Source of the DNA: Nematostella vectensis
Lineage: Eukaryota > Cnidaria > Anthozoa > Actiniaria > Edwardsiidae
NCBI RefSeq assembly: GCF_932526225.1
Contig: NC_064046.1
Coordinates: forward strand, 1-64,000
Direction of reading: 5' to 3'
Length of the DNA stretch: 64,000 bases
A program made the position numbers and the translations under genes. The notes beneath the pieces are model-generated. The model searched no databases. It was not told the origin of the DNA and saw nothing but the letters and a program-made list of their open reading frames with translations. Shown here in pieces: positions 1-12,923 of the stretch; the first letter of the stretch is position 1, and each line of letters starts with the position of its first letter.

Positions 1-3000
1 CTCTCTCTTGGCATTTGGAAATAAAGGCTTATTAAATGGATGTCATGAATTAGAGCTTTCCAGTTCAAAGGGAGAAATTTTCTGGACAAGCCCGTGAAAA
101 TTCTGTCTAAAAAAACCGAGAAGAATGCTGGGCACAGTATATGGCAAAATGCGAACGTCTATTGAAAAAACAAATATATATATATATATATATATATACA
201 TTTTACGTGCACCGGTAGAACATTTCTCTTGCGCGGATAAATGTAACTTAACTCCTTTACTTCCATTCTAGAATAGTTCTGAGAAAACGCCGCCATAAAT
301 ATTTAATTTGCAGTCGCTCTCTCGCCGCCGAGTGGGCGGAAGGATGTGGCGGTATTTATTAAATGATCCTGATTTGAAGAATGACGACGACTACAACTCA
401 ACAAAAGGGCCGAAACACTTCCGAGTATTACTGAACATTCTCTTTCTCCGGACAGTAACCGGTGCATTTCCGGAAAGTAAACGGTCTCGCTCGTTGAGAT
501 ACGTGGTTCTCGGTAGAGTTAATGAGTACAAATAGACAAAAGGGCTGATACAGAGCAATTTCCGAATAGAAACGAATCTCTCACATATATAAGTACCGAG
601 ATGCTTGCGAAATTATAACGTTTTCAGGATCGGAGGGCATTGGGAAATAATAACACATAGTAAAAGGCAAAAAAATACGAATTGAGAGCGCTTTTACCGA
701 GTAAGTTCCGAAACTATCGAGCCCCTCCGAATAAGAACGATTTGCTTCCAAATGGTACCAATACAAAAAAAAGTCTGAAGGCCTAAGTCGCGGCCCACCC
801 ACAAATGGTCTCGCTTACATCACAAACAAGCCGCCACATTACATCCGGGAATTCACCCCTACACAGAAACATCATAACATCCCATAATATATGCGAACGA
901 GCAACAAGCACGCATGCGCAAATGGAGGCTAGAGAGCACCGGCAAACATGTTTTCATTTAATTTCAAAAGGCTAATGTTAATGTCGCGTAGTGTCTTAAA
1001 GACGCCTTTTTGGTACTTTCCTGGTAAGTTGTACTATGTTTTAAGAGGGTTCCTTGTCATACATATACTATTTCGCATTGCAAATGAATCTCTCCTCCGC
1101 CTATCTTATACAATCTTCTCTTATTATCCCGAGGGGGGAGGGGGGGGGGGGCGTCGAAAGTGTTTGGTTTTTAAAAGGGGGTGGGGTGGGGGGGGGGCAC
1201 TGATTCCTTTGGGTTTGACGAAGTGTCAAATCAGGTTTCTTGGTCTAACTTGTCTCGGTTTGGGGGCAGTTATTTGGTATGCACAATCCAGGAGTCCAGG
1301 ATACGTATAAAGCCATAATTTATCTATGCAATGCAAACCTGTATACACCCTGAATACATCTTTTTATGGTTTCCGCTTTATATAATATTATAAAGTGCTT
1401 ATGTTCCAAATATAAACAAAACGTTTTAATGCTATAAGCGCTCATTCTCCATCATCAAAATCCTCGCTCATATCTGATTTGCTGTCTTCCCAGCTCTCTT
1501 TCGTTTCTCGAGCTGCGCTTTTCTTGCAAGAAAGAGATCGAAAAGCCTTTTTGCTTTTTTTACGTGATCTAAGCATCAACCATTATCAGGTTGCAACCTG
1601 GAGTTAGTCGCATCTTTGAGAAATTGAAAGTCTTCACTTTTTTCTGAATTAATGTTTTTTAGCCAATTTATTCCCATTCACTTTCTGTCCAGCTTGCAGC
1701 AGCATTACTAAAAAGCGGAACTGGCGGGCGGAACCAACATATTTTGAATGCGAAGGGGGTAGGGGTAGGGATGTTATACAATGACTACGATTTATTTTTT
1801 AAATAATTTATAGAAAAATGCTTTTGTTTGTTTCTCAGTTCTAGCTTTTCAGAAGATAAAGGCGAATATTGACAACTCATTCCGTTGTGACTTGCTGAAA
1901 CAACATCACAAAGCGCAAATGTTATTTCACGCACATTTGACACTCTGTCATATGCAATTTGTAAAAAAAAATTCCGTTGAAAGTTCCAAATAAGTAACAA
2001 AAAACATACTGTAAAACAAGCGCTCGCATTTTTTGCTCGCTCAGACGCCGCATTTACGGTGAGGATAAATTGTTAAGAACAGGACTTTTTCAAGTTTAAA
2101 CAATTAGCGTAGTAGTCATTTGCTCTTGGGTTGACTTATTCGATATTTCGTTATTGAATAAAAAAAAACATCGCTATCCCTTTATCTCCCTTCCGCTTTT
2201 TAGTAATGCCAAGCTTGCAGCTAATCTCTTGTTGCGTTCCTTTGACATTGTCATTGCCATCCCTTCCTTTGCTCCTTCTTTCTTCGATAGTCGGGAGGAA
2301 AGGGGGGCATAAATATGGGGGAAGCGTAAGGGGGGGGGGGGGGGCATGAAAATTTTGTTCCTCCTGAAGGGGGGGTCAACTAATTTTAGCCCTTACTTTT
2401 ATCAAAATCCTCACGCCCCCCTCCCCCCACCCCCCTCGGGATAATAAATGAACTTCCCCTTATGGGTGATATGTTGTTGTCGAGCTTAAAGCAAGAGATA
2501 TACGCATCAACAACGAATTACGATGTGAATAATAAGATAGCCTAAACTGGAGTGATTAATTGATCAACAACTCGGTTCTAAACACGCCTTTATGCCGCCA
2601 GCGGAAAGAGTGCTCTCTTTGACTGGAACACTCGGAAGTGAGAAAAGCAATTCGTAGAGCTTGGTGTGGCTCGTTTTGCCCTTACGTAAAGAGTGCGGAG
2701 AAGCTTCACCTGCTCACAAATGTCTCAAATATTGTTGTAGTTACAAGAAAAAAATATACATATTATATTACATCAGTTCTATGTTTGAGTGTCGAACTCA
2801 GTTGTTGTTTTTTCCCGGTTATTGAGAAAGCGTACAGGGACAGATATACTTTTATTGTTGAAAAAAGGGGCGTGCAAAACCCACAGGGCAGCGTTATCGA
2901 TAGTTTGAAAAGACATCTCTTCACAGAAACACACTAGGGGCCTAGTTTGACAATTCCCTTCATGCAAACACGATAGACGAGCCTTGGGAAGTAAGTGGAG

Positions 3001-3700
3001 ACGAAGCAGGCAGCGGAAACGTCAAATGCTTAGTGTGAAAATTAGTGTCGAAATTGGTGCGAAGGGGACACAAGAGGAGAAAGATCGGTTTCTTTGCTTG
3101 TCCTTCTCCTCTTACGCCTTCTTCGTGCTGACCTCGACACGCGCGCTCACCTCGTCGTGCAAAAGCAGACGTGTCCCTGATGAGGCCCCACCATAAAAAC
3201 GAATATTTAAATCATAACTCCAGGCTAGAAGCTTTGTTTTCTCATATTATCTTCTGGTATTTATACTCTGTCTGGGAGTTCTTAATTTTGGATTATAAAA
3301 AGGCACTAAATATTACAAAAGAAAAAAGAAAAAAAAATGGATGGATGTTATTCGCTTGACAGGATAATTGAAATGTTAAAATTGTTCCTACGAGTTTGTA
3401 ATCACCACATTGCAATTCACCATAAACGTTTTTAAACGCCAATTAGTCCCGTGACTAAAAAGAGTTCATCAATTAATGTATTTTTTATGAACAGAAATGA
3501 AAAGTACTAAGACATTATCAGTAATAACCGAACAAGAACTCAATATTCTACAGTCATTTTATTCCTTTATAATAACAGTTTTACTCATCAGGGAAAAAAT
3601 TACACTACATGACTTCAACACAACAGGATGAACACCTAGCTCGATTTCCAGCTCGTTTCTGTGAGCCTGCAGTACAATTGAGCCAAGATGAACAACATGT
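1..3700. other. No gene recognised
   Basis: I see no exon with a recognisable protein family here. The stretch is AT-rich with many stops in all frames. It holds a (TA)n run near 173-198 and long G or C tracts near 1135-1195, 2326-2345 and 2410-2440. The short open frames do not resemble any family I know and lack convincing splice signals. Confidence 0.6.
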
Positions 3701-3727
3701 ACAATATATTGAGGAATGATACCTCCT

Positions 3728-4045
3728 GTCTAGAACATGGCAGAAATGTACAAATAATCTCTAGAACATTTCGGAAATGTACAAAAATATCTAGAACATG
3801 CCAGAAATGTAAAATAATCTCTAGAACATGGCAGAAATGTACAATAATCTCTAGAACATGGCAGAAACAACACGGCAGAAATGTACAATAATCTCTAGAA
3901 CATGCCGGATATGTCCTGTCTAGAACATGCCAGATATGTCTTGCCTAGAACTTACCAGAAATGTCTAGAACATACCAGAAATATATACAGTAGTCTGCTA
4001 GAAAATGGCAGATACTGCATGTCTTGTCTAGAACATGTCAGGCAC
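3728..4045. repeat. Degenerate ~30-bp minisatellite
   Basis: About ten diverged copies of a unit built on TCTAGAACATGGCAGAAATG followed by a short AT-rich spacer. Copies differ by substitutions (GGCAG, GCCAG, TACCAG) and by spacer length. Reading frames through it are by-products of the repeat. Confidence 0.8.
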
Positions 4046-5840
4046 ATTTTGCATCTCATCAATGACAGCCTTCTCAACAAGACTCATGTATGAGGTATCC
4101 ATTTGAAGATTGTAACTAACAAATATTTGTTTCTTTGTCCTTTTAGCTAAAAAAACAAAATGACACTTTTAAACGATAAGAATTTTATTTCAAGTAAAAT
4201 ACCTTTTGTGAATTTTATCTTTGAAAGTAGAAAAGGTAGATTATTTCAAAACATATTAGATGAAAAATAAGCTCTGGACACTTTACCTAGTTTTTGAGCG
4301 AGGGTGCTTGAGGTTACATCCGCAATAGTCCCAAGTAAACAAGATGTTGCTGGCATATCCTCCTGTATGTAGGGAAGAGGTTTAGAATTATACAGTTAAA
4401 TAATTTAATTAATAAATAAAGATTATAGTAGAACTTGAGCAAGTGGGAATCATAAGGGATATTTGCAAACACGAGACTTTGTCTTCAACTCTCATATACA
4501 GTAGAATGACCTCACATATTGAAAACTTTTTTAAACAGGATTATAGGCTATAACAAGCTACTGGTGTAAGGTCTCGGTATCAAATAACCTCATACAAGAC
4601 TGATCGACTTGCCATGGACCTTGTCTACTGTCCATGGATCAAAACAGATAAAGTAAAATGCACTAATTGACTGAAACTTGCCAATGGAGTAAGAATTCCA
4701 TCACCTTTCAATGGAAACATTGCATCGTTATTCATCCATGTCTAATCAATAGTTCGGGGGTATAAACTCCTTAAGCCCTCTTGGGCTGCCAGGGGAAAGT
4801 TTTATCAGGGAGGACAGACAAATTTTAAACCATATCAAAATGAAGCCAAATTTATACCAATCTTACAGAAGACAAAATAATTGGTGGTTTAACTTTGAGA
4901 ATCAACCACGATTTGATAAAATTATCACTTTTTTAAAAATATCAGAGTGATTTAAATTTTTTAGACAGAGGGCTTTCATAAAACAATGAGGAAAGTTTTT
5001 GCAAATGGCACAACGCAGAATTTGAGGTGAATTAATACAACAAAGCGTGTGTCAAAACACATGCCATAATACAACCTGCAAAAATTACAACAAAAACCAG
5101 CACTTTTCTTTTATCTTCCAAAATTCATCCAGAAATATTCTTTGATAATCGAAGTTTAATTTGAGAAAGAGAACTAAGCATTAAATTTTCATTTGCCATG
5201 GATTATTCAACATCAAAGTTTCATCTCAATAAAAAGTTGCCTTTCCAGGATTGGGGGGCTTAGTTCTCTAGCTCAAATGGAAGCTCATTTACACCTCTGC
5301 TGATTTGTCACTATGGCAATCAAATTAGAAGTGATGCCCTAAGCACTTTCTGGGGGGGTACTCCAGAGAAATTTTGGTGCTGCTGCCATCTTGAATGTGA
5401 ATATGAGTGTGCGACACAAACTTAGGCAATAAAAAAAGCCAAAAAATATTTTTTTATCGCTTCATCATATGAGAACAACAATATCATTTCTATAATTGTT
5501 TCTTATTACATCCCATCAAATTAATTATTTGCTGTATTTTAATCGACTCACCAACTTTGGATTCAAGCATATTTTTTATTCAGCCAATTGACCCCCCATT
5601 TCCATGTGTCCTGAGTTTGCCTCGCTAGTTTTATGTGCAAAAATGCATACTGTTATCTTGGGTGGACACCCCTATTTACTGAGAATGGAGGAGGGAAGCC
5701 CAGGGAGGGCATAAAAAAGTATTTTATTCATGTATACACTCTAAGTAGAGCAAATTTTATCAATGAAATAGCCTTCTCAGATAGCATTATGTGTCTGTGC
5801 GAGTCACAAAGCCAAACGTATCAGAAAAAAATGGTTTAAA
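4046..5840. other. No gene recognised
   Basis: AT-rich non-coding sequence with no recognisable exon, RNA gene or array. The 68-codon frame at 5633-5839 has no family resemblance. Confidence 0.5.
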
Positions 5841-5904
5841 TAGACAGACTACAGATAAGCTGTAGAATAACTAGGTGGTATAACTAGTCAAAATATAGAC
5901 AAAC

Positions 5905-6165
5905 TTTAGAATAACTAGATGGTATGACTAGAAAGACTACAGATAAGATGTAGAAAAACTAGGTAGTTTTATATAGGTAGAAAGACTACAGACCAGATGT
6001 AGAAAAACTAGGTAGTTTTATATAGGTAGAAAGACTACAGACAAGATGTAGAAAAACTAGGTAGTTTTATATAGGTAGAAAGACTACAAACAAGATGTAG
6101 AAAAACTAGGTAGTTTTATATAGGTAGAAAGACTACAGACAAGATGTAGAAAAACTAGGTGGTCT
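5905..6165. repeat. 49-bp minisatellite
   Basis: About five near-identical 49-bp units containing ACTAGGTAGTTTTATATAGG and AAGACTACAGACAAGATG, starting at about 5958 and spaced 49 bp. A less regular copy precedes them. The array sits at the edge of a dispersed repeat also seen at 40437-40586 in the opposite orientation. Confidence 0.85.
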
Positions 6166-6272
6166 GTGTAGGCATGATGTAGACAAGCTATAAATCAACA
6201 CAAGTTTGAAATGGTATGTTTTACATCTCTGTGAAATGGAGAAAGTGCGCTGACGCTTTGAGTGTTAGCCCT
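6166..6272. repeat. Left part of a dispersed repeat family
   Basis: The sequence holding CAACACAAG, TTTTACATCTCTGTGAAA and GCTGACGCTTTGAGTGTTAG reappears, diverged and reverse-complemented, at 40437-40586, and partly at 43124-43225. The family is interrupted at 6273 by an inverted-repeat element and seems to resume after 7209 (CGCCCTTCGTCGGAGC), so the later insertion is nested in an older repeat. Confidence 0.6.
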
Positions 6273-7209
6273 CCCGGCGTAATTAATCGATGAAAATCGA
6301 TCCTCGTTTGCTAATCGATAAATCGATATTAATCGATGAAATCAGCCAATTAATATCGATTGATATTGGTAATCGATGATTAAGCTATAGTCACACGAAG
6401 ATATTCCTTAATTTCATCGGTGCGAGCCTTCCGTTGTAAGTCGTTAGCAAATAACGTACATGTAACCATCGGCAAAAGAGCAGGAATCTTTGATTTCCAA
6501 AGTCGGTAAAACGCATAGACATCTACTAAGCTTCCAGTGGGGTTTTTTTAACCACCATAGAAAAAATAATGTATATTATTTGATACGTCACATTTTATTT
6601 CTTTTGGAAACACTTGGCTGTCATATAGAAAGTTTTACCTATTTGTACTGTGTCCGCACTCTGGAGTTTCTTTTAGTAGAGTGTATTACAAAACTGATTT
6701 TGGAAGCAGCGTTTTTAGTAAGTATGTTGCTTTACCCGATAAGTCTAATAGTGGCCACTTACACCATAGCAAACACAAGTCGAGTATTTTTAGAACAACT
6801 TAACCAGCATCTGTTGTTAAGTTACTAGCTAGCATTGAATTTTGGGGTGTGGTGAGACAAAGAAAATATGTTTTTGTGTGCGCCATATAACGTTTTGAGG
6901 TATGAGCTATTTTGAAAAGGATTATAACTCTGTTGCTGCCCGTTTCAAAGAGGTATCATTAAGGGCCTTTAACAATGAACGTATACTAAATAAATGATAC
7001 ATTTGTACTCTTTTATGTTCTTTGCGATCATTCAGAGCATAATAAATGAAAATAGTATAAAATCAATATTAATCGATCATGGTACCATCATCGATTACTA
7101 ACCGATGAAAGGTCACAAAATTGCAGATCGTCGATTTCCAATATTAATCGATTGATTAGCATCGATTGATTTCGATTGATATCGATTTTCATCGATTAAT
7201 TACGCCGGG
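6273..7209. mobile_element. Non-autonomous TIR element (MITE-like), ~937 bp
   Basis: The ends are a perfect inverted repeat of about 29 bp beginning CCCGGCGTAATTAATCGA. Both subterminal regions are packed with ATCGAT/AATCGATT motifs, so the ends could fold into long imperfect hairpins. The flanks give a possible 7-bp target duplication with one mismatch (TAGCCCT against TCGCCCT). The interior has a 112-codon frame at 6490-6828 with no recognised transposase motif, so I call it non-autonomous. The superfamily is uncertain; hAT-like is possible from the target-site length. Confidence 0.8.
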
Positions 7210-8935
7210 TCGCCCTTCGTCGGAGCAAAAGATGGAAAAAAGTTTATACTGTCTCCCAATTGTCATTGAGTCAACCCTCCCTTCGGCAAAAAGCTAGATC
7301 GGCCACTGATTGGATAACAAAATAACTGATTGATTAAAGAGCATGTTCCATTCATTGACCGAGAAAGTTGTAAGTACATACGTATTTAGTTTGCATGGCA
7401 ACACACAGGTTCGACAAGCTCGCAGAGGTGCCAATCCAGAAGTACAAACTGCCAGACATCTTCAATACCTGAAAGTGCACGACTTTATCCACTAGCTCTC
7501 GGGAAAAGCTATGAATGGAAAGCTTTGTTTCAACAGGAGTGCATTTTAACGGTGATTTGTCTTCACGCGCGGTATTCGCAGTTTTGTCCGCCATATTGAA
7601 TAATTCCCAGAATACATTGCGAGCCTATTAGTACCAGGCTTCTTTCTAGCGGTTTCGGTACAGGGTGACCAATAAAAACACTTTTTAGTAACAGCAAACT
7701 GAAAGATTAGAAATTGTGTATATTCCCAGCGTTGTCACACTTAACGAGTTTGCTTTGTAGTTCTCTTGCAATGTTTAAATTTCCAGTTTGCTTGGCAACA
7801 AATATTTTTTTTTAAATTGAAATTTACTGTTTAGATAGAGCCCAAAATTGGGTGCGAGTACTCATTTTACGAGAGCGTGCTTAGGCGCAATTTTTCAAAA
7901 AATATCTTGGCGGCCAGGTGGGATGGTAGCTTTCATGTAGAAAATCGGGTTTGGAGTGACCATGCTTAATGTTGGCACCCGCCGCCATTTGCAGAATGCT
8001 TTCCACACAGCCCGTTTAAGAAAAGTGAATAATAACACCTAATTTTTGAAATTCCGATAATAATTCCACATCATACTCTTATAGACTTTTCGAAGTTTTA
8101 CAAAATGTTCTGGTTGAGTCTGTTTTTATGGTCGGTGGCGTGTTTACTTCAGTGCGTGGCTAATTAATGTCAATTTCTGTATCTAGCTCTTTTCTATTAC
8201 AAACTGTCAATTAGAGAGCAATAGCAGGCCTCGAAATATGGAGGGGGACGTAGTGGCGGATTCAGAATTAAAAGGGGGCTGATTCTTTACAGTTTCAGTC
8301 GCGATGTGTTAAATGTCTAAAGAATTATGTATAATTGATGTTAATAGGGAAACGCGGCATCGCGATACACCGAATTCGGCTGTAACAATTTGCGTTACGC
8401 TTTATTTTATTGCTGTCAAAATGCTGTTTTGGGCCCGAAAAGGACATGTCACCCCTCTTTCCACCCTGGACCCGCCTCTGCAAGGAGGCAATAAGATTAT
8501 TAGGGAAGGGGGGAAAAGGGGCAGTGAAGCAAGGATCGCCAAACTGTTATAATGCGATCGCGCGCATCACATAACCAGCTTCTGCACACTGCGACGCAAA
8601 AAGTACAGACCCAATGGAGCCGGTTTATAACGTGGCATATTTTTGAGCCGCGGGGTTATCGAGTTTAAAATTGTGAGAAGGGATACTTTGGACGAGGTTG
8701 CGAGAATGGGTGTTTCGCAATCGCAATTCAAGAACTTCCTGCGAGTATAGTGTTTTTTTTATTAAATTGTGTATTTGTTTACCTCGTGAACATTAAAGTA
8801 AACAAATCAGTAAGCAACTTTCTGAACTCGAGTGAAACCCAACTTAGTTTGTTAAGCTGCTCCATAACAGTGGAAACGACCAACATTTATGACCAGCGGT
8901 CCAGCCGCCTGAAAAGAAAGACCTTCAGTCAACAA
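7210..8935. other. No gene recognised
   Basis: Mixed non-coding sequence. Short frames near 7352-7594 (-) and 8313-8552 (+) show no domain I recognise and lack supporting splice sites. Confidence 0.5.
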
Positions 8936-8939
8936 GTAC

Positions 8940-9095
8940 AAACCTTCGCACTTGACACCTTCGCACTTGACACCTTCGCACTTGACACCTTCGCACTTGA
9001 CACCTTCGCACTTGACACCTTCGCACTTGACACCTTCGCACTTGACACCTTCGCACTTGACACATTCGCACTTGACACATTCGCACTTGACACCT
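8940..9095. repeat. 15-bp minisatellite
   Basis: About ten head-to-tail copies of the 15-bp unit CTTCGCACTTGACAC. Because 15 is a multiple of three, the array reads as a repeated pentapeptide in an open frame; I see no evidence that it is translated. Confidence 0.9.
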
Positions 9096-9639
9096 TTGTG
9101 ACGATTCTGTAGTAAGGTCAGTGTATGTATGGGGAGGTTACAATCGGGAAAAGAAAAGGTTACACCCGGGAAAAAGAGGTATATCCATCTATCTATCGCG
9201 CACTATGCTCTGCGTTATAATCTAAGAAATCAAGTTATCAAAGAAATCTAGTTATTTTCTTGTGTGCATAAAATAAAAACAGGATACCTAACAAAGCATG
9301 AACACATCAAAGATGCTGAGAGTACATAAAAATATCCTTATACCTTTTTTTTTCATTTCAATATCATGACACACCAAGAACAGTATAATTAATTATGAAA
9401 ATTATAAAAAAAATTAAAGAAAAAAAAATTGTGCTTTCAGTGGGAACCCGAGTCGCTGCGGTCGGAGTCAAGTGTCCGCACAGCTAAGCTAACGTGGCAT
9501 TGCTGAGGCGACTTGTAACTAAAATGACTTTAAAAACTATTGGTATCGGAAACTATCCCAAGCAAAGTCACCATCTGCCTTTTTGCGTACTATGCCAACT
9601 CGTCGAATCTACAATAAAATATCGAAGATGCAATTTGTA

Positions 9640-9812
9640 AGTTACATTCGGGAAAAAAAAATCAGGGTTACATTCGGGAAAAAAAATCAGGGTTACATTC
9701 GGGAAAAAAAATCAGGGTTACATTCGGGAAAAAAAAATCAGGGTTACATTCGGGAAAAAAAAATCAAGGTTACATTCGGGAAAAAAAATCAGGGTTACAT
9801 TCGGGAAATTTT
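9640..9812. repeat. ~24-bp minisatellite
   Basis: About seven copies of GGTTACATTCGGGAAAAA plus ATCA, varying by one or two A residues. Two diverged relatives lie at 9135-9175 (GGTTACAATCGGG, GGTTACACCCGGG), suggesting an older and wider array. Confidence 0.85.
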
Positions 9813-10375
9813 TCCCGAGAGTAACCTCCAAAATTTGTTGTTTGGTTTGGTTTTAGTTTGAATATTAGAATCTAAAGTCATCACATTTTTATACATCTTT
9901 ATCCATTTCTATTTTATTTATTTCTATATTTCCACCACCTATAAACAATAACAGGAAAAGGAGATGAAAAAAATACAATTATCACGAGAAAAAATTCAAA
10001 AGCCTACACACAATGGTGTCAGGCAGGAACAATACCAGTGATAATACAACTCAGATACAAGGAAAGTAAAGCGGTGCCTCTGCAATGACCTTTGGGACTG
10101 TGCTGAGCAGCATTTTAGAAGGAAAAAAAGTACTCTAGACTACCTCTGAATTTGTTTTTGTCCCCTTTGATATCTATCATAGACTTAGTTTAAAACAATC
10201 ATTTAATTTTATGGCCACTAAAACAACAAACACTCTAGTAATATGGTGACTGCCTTACATGGGTGGTTTAATAACAACTAAAACTGATTATCCAGATCTT
10301 ATATCGAGAGCTATTTGCCAAAGACACAACAGCATTAGAGACCGTGTCAGGGAAGCGTGGTTACATAGCTTGCGC
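9813..10375. other. No gene recognised
   Basis: AT-rich non-coding sequence between two arrays; no exon, RNA gene or element recognised. Confidence 0.5.
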
Positions 10376-10377
10376 GG

Positions 10378-10405
10378 GCAGGCAGGCAGGCAGGTAGGCA
10401 GGCGA
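10378..10405. repeat. (GGCA)n microsatellite
   Basis: A short run of GGCA/GGTA tetranucleotides. Confidence 0.7.
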
Positions 10406-10524
10406 GGCAGAACCACAGGGCTCCCGCGCGATGACCAAAAACACTCAGTCGCATAGTTATATACAATTTTTCTATACCTATGGGGCTCCCCGCGCGGCCT
10501 ACGGCCGCGCTGGCTCCGCTATAA

Positions 10525-10692
10525 CGACGTCACACTTAAATGCAATGACGTCGCACTTGACAATAATTACGTCGCACTTTTTTCTCATGGACGTCGCTTT
10601 TTACTATGACGTCACACTTGACCAAAAATTACACTTGACTATAATGACGTCACACTTCTTTATAGTGACGTAGCTCTTGACTATGACGTCAC
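10525..10692. repeat. Degenerate array rich in CRE-like TGACGTCA
   Basis: Roughly nine irregular copies of a ~17-bp unit related to ATGACGTCACACTTGAC. Three copies keep the full palindrome TGACGTCA, the consensus CREB/ATF site; the others keep ACGTC cores. Another TGACGTCA lies at about 10770. No promoter or gene is recognised next to it, so a regulatory role is speculative. Confidence 0.7.
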
Positions 10693-11224
10693 ATGTATAT
10701 TGTGCTTATTTTGCAGACGCGTTTGCCTACAAGGTGCAGAAGGTTCTAAACGTTTTCCATCCCGACACTGACGTCAGAATTTGATGAGCGCCCGTGTTGG
10801 TTTCACTATCTAAGAACAGTTTAGCTATCAAAACATGAAAGGTTGATGTCCATTTATTCCATTAGCGCGGGAAAAATGCCCAAACGAAATATAAACTCTA
10901 CGCAATCATAAATGCACCGTGTTTTATTCACTATTCTCGCTCTCACGCCTTTCTCATTTTTAAAGCGAGCGTCGCCAAATGAATAAAAACAGGTCTGGGA
11001 ACGTTGTGGCCCCGGAGGTCAAAGGAAATCATGCCACAAAATAAAGCAAGACGATATATCTGGAAAATCATTTTGAAAAAAGCAAACCCTGACTAAAATA
11101 ATAAACATCTCCGTGAAAGAAATGGGAGCGACCAAAAAGACCGCAAAGATATGTCGTGCAGAAAGATCTCCCTTATTTGAAAAAGTCAGTGCCTTTCAAC
11201 TTTTCTACAGCAACCTAGAATGGG

Positions 11225-11525
11225 TACATGTTTTACTGTAGGGGAGCCACACCCATACCCACACAGGGGGAGGGGGCACCAACTGAAGGCCACACTTATA
11301 CCTACAATAGGGGGAAGGAGCCATGAGTGAGAGTCACACCCATACAGGGGAAGAGGGGCACTGACCGAGAGCTTCACCAATACCTAACAAGTGGGGAGGA
11401 GCCATGAGTGAGAGCCATACTCACACAAGGGAAGGGGGGCACCGATTAAGAGTCCCACCCATACCTACACAAGGGGGGAGGAGCCATGAGTCACACCCAT
11501 ACCTCACACGGGAAGAGGAGCCCTG
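11225..11525. repeat. Degenerate G-rich tandem repeat
   Basis: Several diverged copies of a segment with GGGGAGGAGCCATGAGTGAG and CACACCCATACCTACAC. Spacing is irregular. Confidence 0.65.
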
Positions 11526-12490
11526 AAAGCAAGCCACAACCATATCACAAAACAAAATAACAAGAGCAAACATTTGGACTTTTCATGCAATGATCATCTT
11601 TACTTCTATATGAAATCATCTATACGCACGATATACTTATCACTGCTTCGTACGCTGACAAGTGAGAGGTCTTATTTTTACTACGATTCTTTATCATACA
11701 GATTTTCAATCAATTTACATTTATAATGCTATAAATTACAATAATCTTCATGCAGTGCTGAAAATAAATATCAAGTAGCAAATCAATTTACGTTTACTTT
11801 AATTATATCTAACAAATTCCGATGTGCAAACATAATTGCGTATTATTAAATGACCAGGCAATTGTCCGCCATGTATGTAATCTTTTACCAACAAGCTACA
11901 GTTGCATGTCCATTTGGAATGAATAAAATTAATTAGTGAATAACAACAGCATTTGCTTGAAATTCAACTTAAAATCTTAACGCTTTTTTTTTAAAGCATT
12001 AAAAATGCTATTATGTATTGTGTTCTCCTAGGAAAAATCCTTCCTCTATTGGTTATGGAATTTCTATCAATGGAAATGTCTCCAATCGTTCATGTCCTTA
12101 AAAACCCTTGATAATATCCTACACAAAAACAAACCTGATAAAACGTTATGACAACACTATCTATGGCAGCTCTTTGTGTTGTGTTTCACTTATCAGCAGT
12201 GTACACCAATCCACCATGTGCATCCACCGCTCGACGTTTTCTGATTGAAGAATTATCAAATCTTAGACTGCATAATCCTGACTATGCTCACAGCAAGCCT
12301 GGATTTTGCTGTTTGTTCTTTCTAGTTTCCAAGGTTACTGTAAGCTCTCAATCCTCATCTGCTAAAGCGATGTTGAACAACTTTTGGGATCCATAAGTGA
12401 AGGATTCTGAAGAGGAGAGCACATAGTTAATTGACAATATTAGTAATAATAATTCACACACACACACACACGCCCCGTCATGCTATTTTA
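11526..12490. other. No gene recognised
   Basis: AT-rich non-coding sequence. The 82-codon frame at 12148-12396 has a hydrophobic start but no family resemblance and no clear splice context. A short CA run lies near 12456-12470. Confidence 0.5.
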
Positions 12491-12499
12491 TTTTTAAAA

Positions 12500-12745
12500 G
12501 CATATATAAGTAATAGTAATAATAATAGCAATAACAGTAGCAATCGCAATAACAATAGCAATAGTAATTAGCAATAGCAAAAACAATAACAGTAGCAATT
12601 GCAATAACAATAGCATAGCAATAGCAATAACAATAACAGGAGCAATAGCAATAACAATAGCAAGAACAATAACAATAGCAATAGCAATAACAGTAGCAAT
12701 AACAATCACAGTAGCAATCGCAATAGCAATAATGATGATGATGAT
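12500..12745. repeat. Imperfect AGCAAT/AACAAT microsatellite
   Basis: A low-complexity run of AATAGC, AATAAC and AACAGT hexamers followed by a short GAT run. It lies about 180 bp beyond the stop codon of the SLC7 gene and may be in its 3' untranslated region. Confidence 0.85.
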
Positions 12746-12923
12746 ATGATGGGGGTGAATAAAAAGCTTGGTCTGGGCAGCGGGTTCTCTTTGTACTGAC
12801 AAAAACCTTCTTGAACAGAGTTTTTTATTGGACATTTGAACCATCTCGTAAAAAAGCCCCCTTCTTTTATAGCAAGTTTTAATTGGTCATCACCTTAAAA
12901 TAGTTCAAGTAAATTGATTGGTA

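Noticed and set aside
12148-12396. Possible small secreted protein
   Set aside because: The hydrophobic start is weak, there is no recognised mature domain, and it lies in AT-rich sequence near a microsatellite.
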